NCBI GenBank assembly: GCA_021810735.1
Contig: JAJZIF010000117.1
Location: forward strand, 1-9,126
DNA from: Acidobacteriota bacterium
Lineage (GTDB): Bacteria; Acidobacteriota; Terriglobia; Terriglobales; Acidobacteriaceae
DNA length: 9,126 nt
Direction: 5' to 3'
Shown: positions 7,701-9,126 of the stretch, piece after piece
Layout: every line of letters starts with the position of its first letter
Position numbering within the stretch: the first letter of the stretch is position 1
Position numbers and translations under genes: made by a program
The notes under the pieces: model-generated
Told to the model about the DNA's origin: nothing
Databases searched by the model: none
What the model saw: the letters and a program-made list of their open reading frames with translations, nothing else

Positions 7701-9126
7701 AGGCTTGCGCCGCCGCTCGTCGGGGTCGCCGTGATGGTGCAGGTGCCCGGCACAAGTCTCGCGGTGTATAAGCCCGCACTGGTGATAGTGCCGCAACTGG
7801 CCGTCCACGTCGCCGTCAGGCTGGAGGTGAACTGCTGGGTCGCGCCTTCCGTTATGGTTGGATTCAGCGGGGTGAGGGTCGCCGCTCCCACTGTATCGAT
7901 CGCCGTCGCGGTAAGGCCGCTTACTCCAGTGGCGGTGGCCGTGATGGTGCAGCTGGTGCCCGCCGTCCCCGATGCGGTAAACAGTCCGCCGCTGGTGATA
8001 CTGCCGCACGATGCTGCCCAGCTGACCGCCATGTTGGCGGTGAACTGCTGCGTCGCACCTTGCGGCGTGGACGCAGAAGCCGGGGTGATGCTCAGCGGAT
8101 TGGTGATGGTGGCGATTGTCGCCTCGGTCTGGCCAGTGCCGTCGGTGGCCGTGGCCGTGATGGTGCAGGCGCCAGCCAGAGTTGGCGCGGTAAACAGGCC
8201 GGCGCCGGTGATGCTTCCGCAACTCGCCGTCCACGTCACGGCCTCCGTGGCGGCAAACTGCTGGGTCGCACCTTCGCTGACGGTCGGATTCAGTGGCGAG
8301 ATCGACCACGCAAGCGGCGCAAGAACGGTGTCGTATCCGTAAGCGCTGTATTTGGTTCCACTCTCCAAAGCCTGCAGGGTGCATCGCGTACCCACTGGCG
8401 CCGAAGCGGTAAATAAGCCGCCGCTGGTGATGCTGCCGCACCCCGCACTCCAGTTCACCGGCACATTGGTCGTGAATTGCTGCGTCTGTCCCTGCGGAGT
8501 GCTGGCGCTAGTCGGCGTCATGATGATCGGAGATACGATGTTCGCTGTCGAAGACGCGGTATGGCCGCTGCCATCCGTCGCTGTCGCTGTAATGGTGCAT
8601 GGACCCGGCACATAGCGCGCCGTATACAGCCCAGCCGAGCTGATGCTGCCGCAGCTTGCCGCCCAGGTGACGGCGGCGCTGGCGTCAAATTGGTCCGTCG
8701 CGCCCTCGGTGATCGTCGGGTTAATCGGCGATACAGTCAAAGCTGTTGCTGAGGCGACTATATCGGGGGCGGTTGCTGTGTAGGCTGTGCCTCCGGTGGC
8801 GGTGGCCGTAATGGTGCATCTGGTGCCCACCGGCGACGAGGCGGTAAAAAGTCCGCCGCTGGTGATACTGCCGCACGATGCTGCCCAGCTGACCGCCATG
8901 CTTGCGGTGAACTGCTGCGTCGCGCCCTGCGGCGTGGAGGCCGAGGCCGGAGCGATGGTCAACGGCGAGGTCACGGTGGCCGTCGTCGATGCGGTGTGGC
9001 CGCTGCCGTCGGTCGCTGTCGCCGTGATGGTGCAGGAACCGGGCGCCATCGGTGCGGTGAAAAGGCCAGCACTGCTGATGCTGCCGCAGCTTGCCGCCCA
9101 CGTGGCTCCAGCGCTGGCGGTGAACT
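4751..9126 (-). CDS. Giant Ig-like repeat protein with C-terminal PQQ-like beta-propeller (N-terminus outside window)
   Basis: The frame is open to the right edge, so at least 1,457 residues are encoded and the true start is missing. The Met at 9047-9049 lies inside a module (TAP-M-APGSC) and is not a start. From the edge to 6155 the protein is an array of Ig-like modules with a BIG2-like pattern: a strand ending in W, then SCGSI, GLFTA, CTITATA. From 6154 to 4754 follows a PQQ-like propeller of about 467 aa with blade motifs such as FVATSNDSVYALNADSG, TPVIDPSTGTLYVL, LHALDVTTGN, SIYVLNRDD and VVNGHVYVG. Propellers of this class occur both in PQQ dehydrogenases and in non-catalytic binding proteins; no dehydrogenase signature is seen, so a binding role is more likely. 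The chain ends in VVAFTIH, without a sortase, PEP-CTERM or autotransporter signal. It is probably extracytoplasmic, acting as an adhesin or surface stalk, but this is inferred. Confidence 0.85.
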   Translation of the reverse strand, partial: FTASAGATWAASCGSISSAGLFTAPMAPGSCTITATATDGSGHTASTTATVTSPLTIAPASASTPQGATQQFTASMAVSWAASCGSITSGGLFTASSPVGTRCTITATATGGTAYTATAPDIVASATALTVSPINPTITEGATDQFDASAAVTWAASCGSISSAGLYTARYVPGPCTITATATDGSGHTASSTANIVSPIIMTPTSASTPQGQTQQFTTNVPVNWSAGCGSITSGGLFTASAPVGTRCTLQALESGTKYSAYGYDTVLAPLAWSISPLNPTVSEGATQQFAATEAVTWTASCGSITGAGLFTAPTLAGACTITATATDGTGQTEATIATITNPLSITPASASTPQGATQQFTANMAVSWAASCGSITSGGLFTASGTAGTSCTITATATGVSGLTATAIDTVGAATLTPLNPTITEGATQQFTSSLTATWTASCGTITSAGLYTARLVPGTCTITATPTSGGASLSTSANIVSPISMFPIAAKTQQGQPVLFTASAPVIWSASCGTMTSSGLYTASAAVGTQCSIQAVAASGTRYSVYGSDTVLAPLTWSISPLNPAVSEGATQQFAATEAVTWAAGCGAISAGGLYTAPLSPGSCMVTAAATDGSGQTNSTTATITSPLTITPASASTPQGATQQFTASMAVSWAASCGSITSGGLFTASSSDGSRCIITAAATGGTAYTATAIDTIAASTALTISPVNPKVSEAASQQFIASAASTWGASCGSITAAGVFTAPLSAGLCTITATASDGSGRTATSTATITSPLIITPSAATTAQGTTQQFTANLASTWAASCGSITSSGLFTASPAAGASCTITATATGGAAYTATAVDTIAAASALTITPTAPTVNEGATQSFTASIAASWTASCGSITSAGVYTAPLVTGPCTVTATATDGSGQVMPTAVNVVPPFTITPASGTTYALGPLTFSASVPVSWTTSCGSITSAGVFTAPGTAGACTITATATSGAAYTATAIADVALVNYTTWKNDNLRTGLQPQETVLTPSNVNANQFGVSWTTAMDGEVWGQPLYMNALTVGGTVHNVLFVATSNDSVYALNADSGTQLWKTSFLSAGVTTVNGTAIGSNYAQIGILSTPVIDPSTGTLYVLAMTNENGGSSYVYRLHALDVTTGNQTITPAVVSYPEFQDVKQMQRPALLLANHTVYVAFASVQDLTPFHGFVFGYDAATLTPAGVFNSTPSGVEGGIWMGGAGPAADAEGNIYFAVGNGYWDGIANYGDSVVQVGPDLSEIDYFTPYNQATFAANDLDLGSGGVMLLPNQTGNIQHEAIVCGKPTSIYVLNRDDLGGHGATSDNIVQRLDNQVGTSSRGCFTSPAIWQQNVYFGGYLDALKMFTLDPKTGLLSATPQSQGAFTYGYPGSQPVVSSNGSSNAIVWTVDQSSGTLRAYDATNLSNALYVSSKIDSGITWEVPTVVNGHVYVGLQHEVVAFTIH
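6155..9126 (-). repeat. Tandem array of alternating type A and type B Ig-like modules
   Basis: Thirteen complete modules and one partial module are in one frame with no linkers. In order: B0 (partial, 9126-8963), A1 8962-8741, B1 8740-8528, A2 8527-8309, B2 8308-8096, A3 8095-7880, B3 7879-7673, A4 7672-7451, B4 7450-7238, A5 7237-7016, B5 7015-6803, A6 6802-6581, B6 6580-6368, A7 6367-6155. Type A (71-74 aa) typically starts ITPASASTPQGATQQF and ends in a TATAIDT strand. Type B (69-71 aa) starts ISPLNPTVSEGATQQF and ends DGSGQT...ATITSP. Each has one Cys in the CGSI motif and one before TITATA. A7 is the most divergent and caps the array before the propeller. Confidence 0.88.
7238..8962 (-). 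repeat. Four-module higher-order repeat, about 860 bp, two adjacent copies
   Basis: A1-B1-A2-B2 (8962-8096) and A3-B3-A4-B4 (8095-7238) match module by module. A2 and A4 share a special ending (YSAYG or YSVYG, then DTVLAPL), B2 and B4 both begin WSISPLNP, and B1 and B3 share ITEGAT, LYTAR and ANIVSP. At DNA level, 51 bases are identical between 7983-8033 (A3) and 8850-8900 (A1), 867 bp apart. Forty bases are identical between 7386-7425 (B4) and 8244-8283 (B2), 858 bp apart. A5 (7125-7175) matches the 51-base block with two differences, so a third, partly diverged unit (A5-B6) follows. Confidence 0.85.

Noticed and set aside
5909..8752. Long plus-strand open frames of 212-368 codons opposite the Ig-like array
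   Set aside because: They are shadows of the GC-rich repeat region. They start without ribosome-binding sites, repeat with the same module period, and their sequences are simple mirror products of the real gene's codons, while the minus-strand frame gives clear Ig-like and propeller domains.
6155..9126. CRISPR or tandem DNA satellite explanation for the repeats
   Set aside because: The repeat period is a multiple of three, the frame is preserved throughout, and variation respects protein motifs, so it is a coding module array.

Overview
The window looks like part of a Gram-negative, GC-rich soil-type bacterial chromosome. An Acidobacteriota-like host is the best guess. The evidence is the combination of an RND/TolC metal-efflux operon, a very long Ig-like repeat protein ending in a PQQ-like beta-propeller, and a secreted parallel beta-helix protein with an Ig-like tail. 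This is inferred from protein style only; there is no rRNA or marker gene to confirm it.

Layout. (i) 1-1654, plus strand: the 3' end of a CusA/CzcA-type heavy-metal RND pump gene, followed by a translationally coupled TolC/CzcC-type outer-membrane factor. Together they would be the inner-membrane pump and outer-membrane exit duct of one tripartite efflux complex; the periplasmic adaptor is presumably upstream, outside the window. (ii) 1655-2107: a convergent intergenic stretch holding a dead IS630-family transposase remnant on the minus strand, with a 1-nt frameshift and an internal deletion, plus a 9-bp inverted repeat. (iii) 2108-4018, minus strand: an exported right-handed beta-helix protein of 636 aa. 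(iv) 4019-4750: 732 bp with no convincing gene, containing a cluster of short stem-loops, several palindromes and a nested inverted repeat with a T6 run that may terminate the upstream gene. (v) 4751-9126, minus strand: a giant protein whose N-terminus lies beyond the window. It has 13 complete plus one partial Ig-like module of about 71 aa, then a PQQ-like beta-propeller of about 467 aa.

The most interesting feature is the giant gene. Its modules alternate between two types (A and B) and are arranged in a four-module higher-order repeat of about 860 bp, with blocks of up to 51 identical bases between copies. Every module keeps a pair of cysteines 18-19 residues apart. This suggests a disulfide-stapled stalk, expanded and homogenised by recent tandem duplication, that presents a propeller. 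The two minus-strand proteins are both likely to act outside the cytoplasm, but nothing in the sequence shows that they work together. I see no tRNA, rRNA, CRISPR array or defence system.
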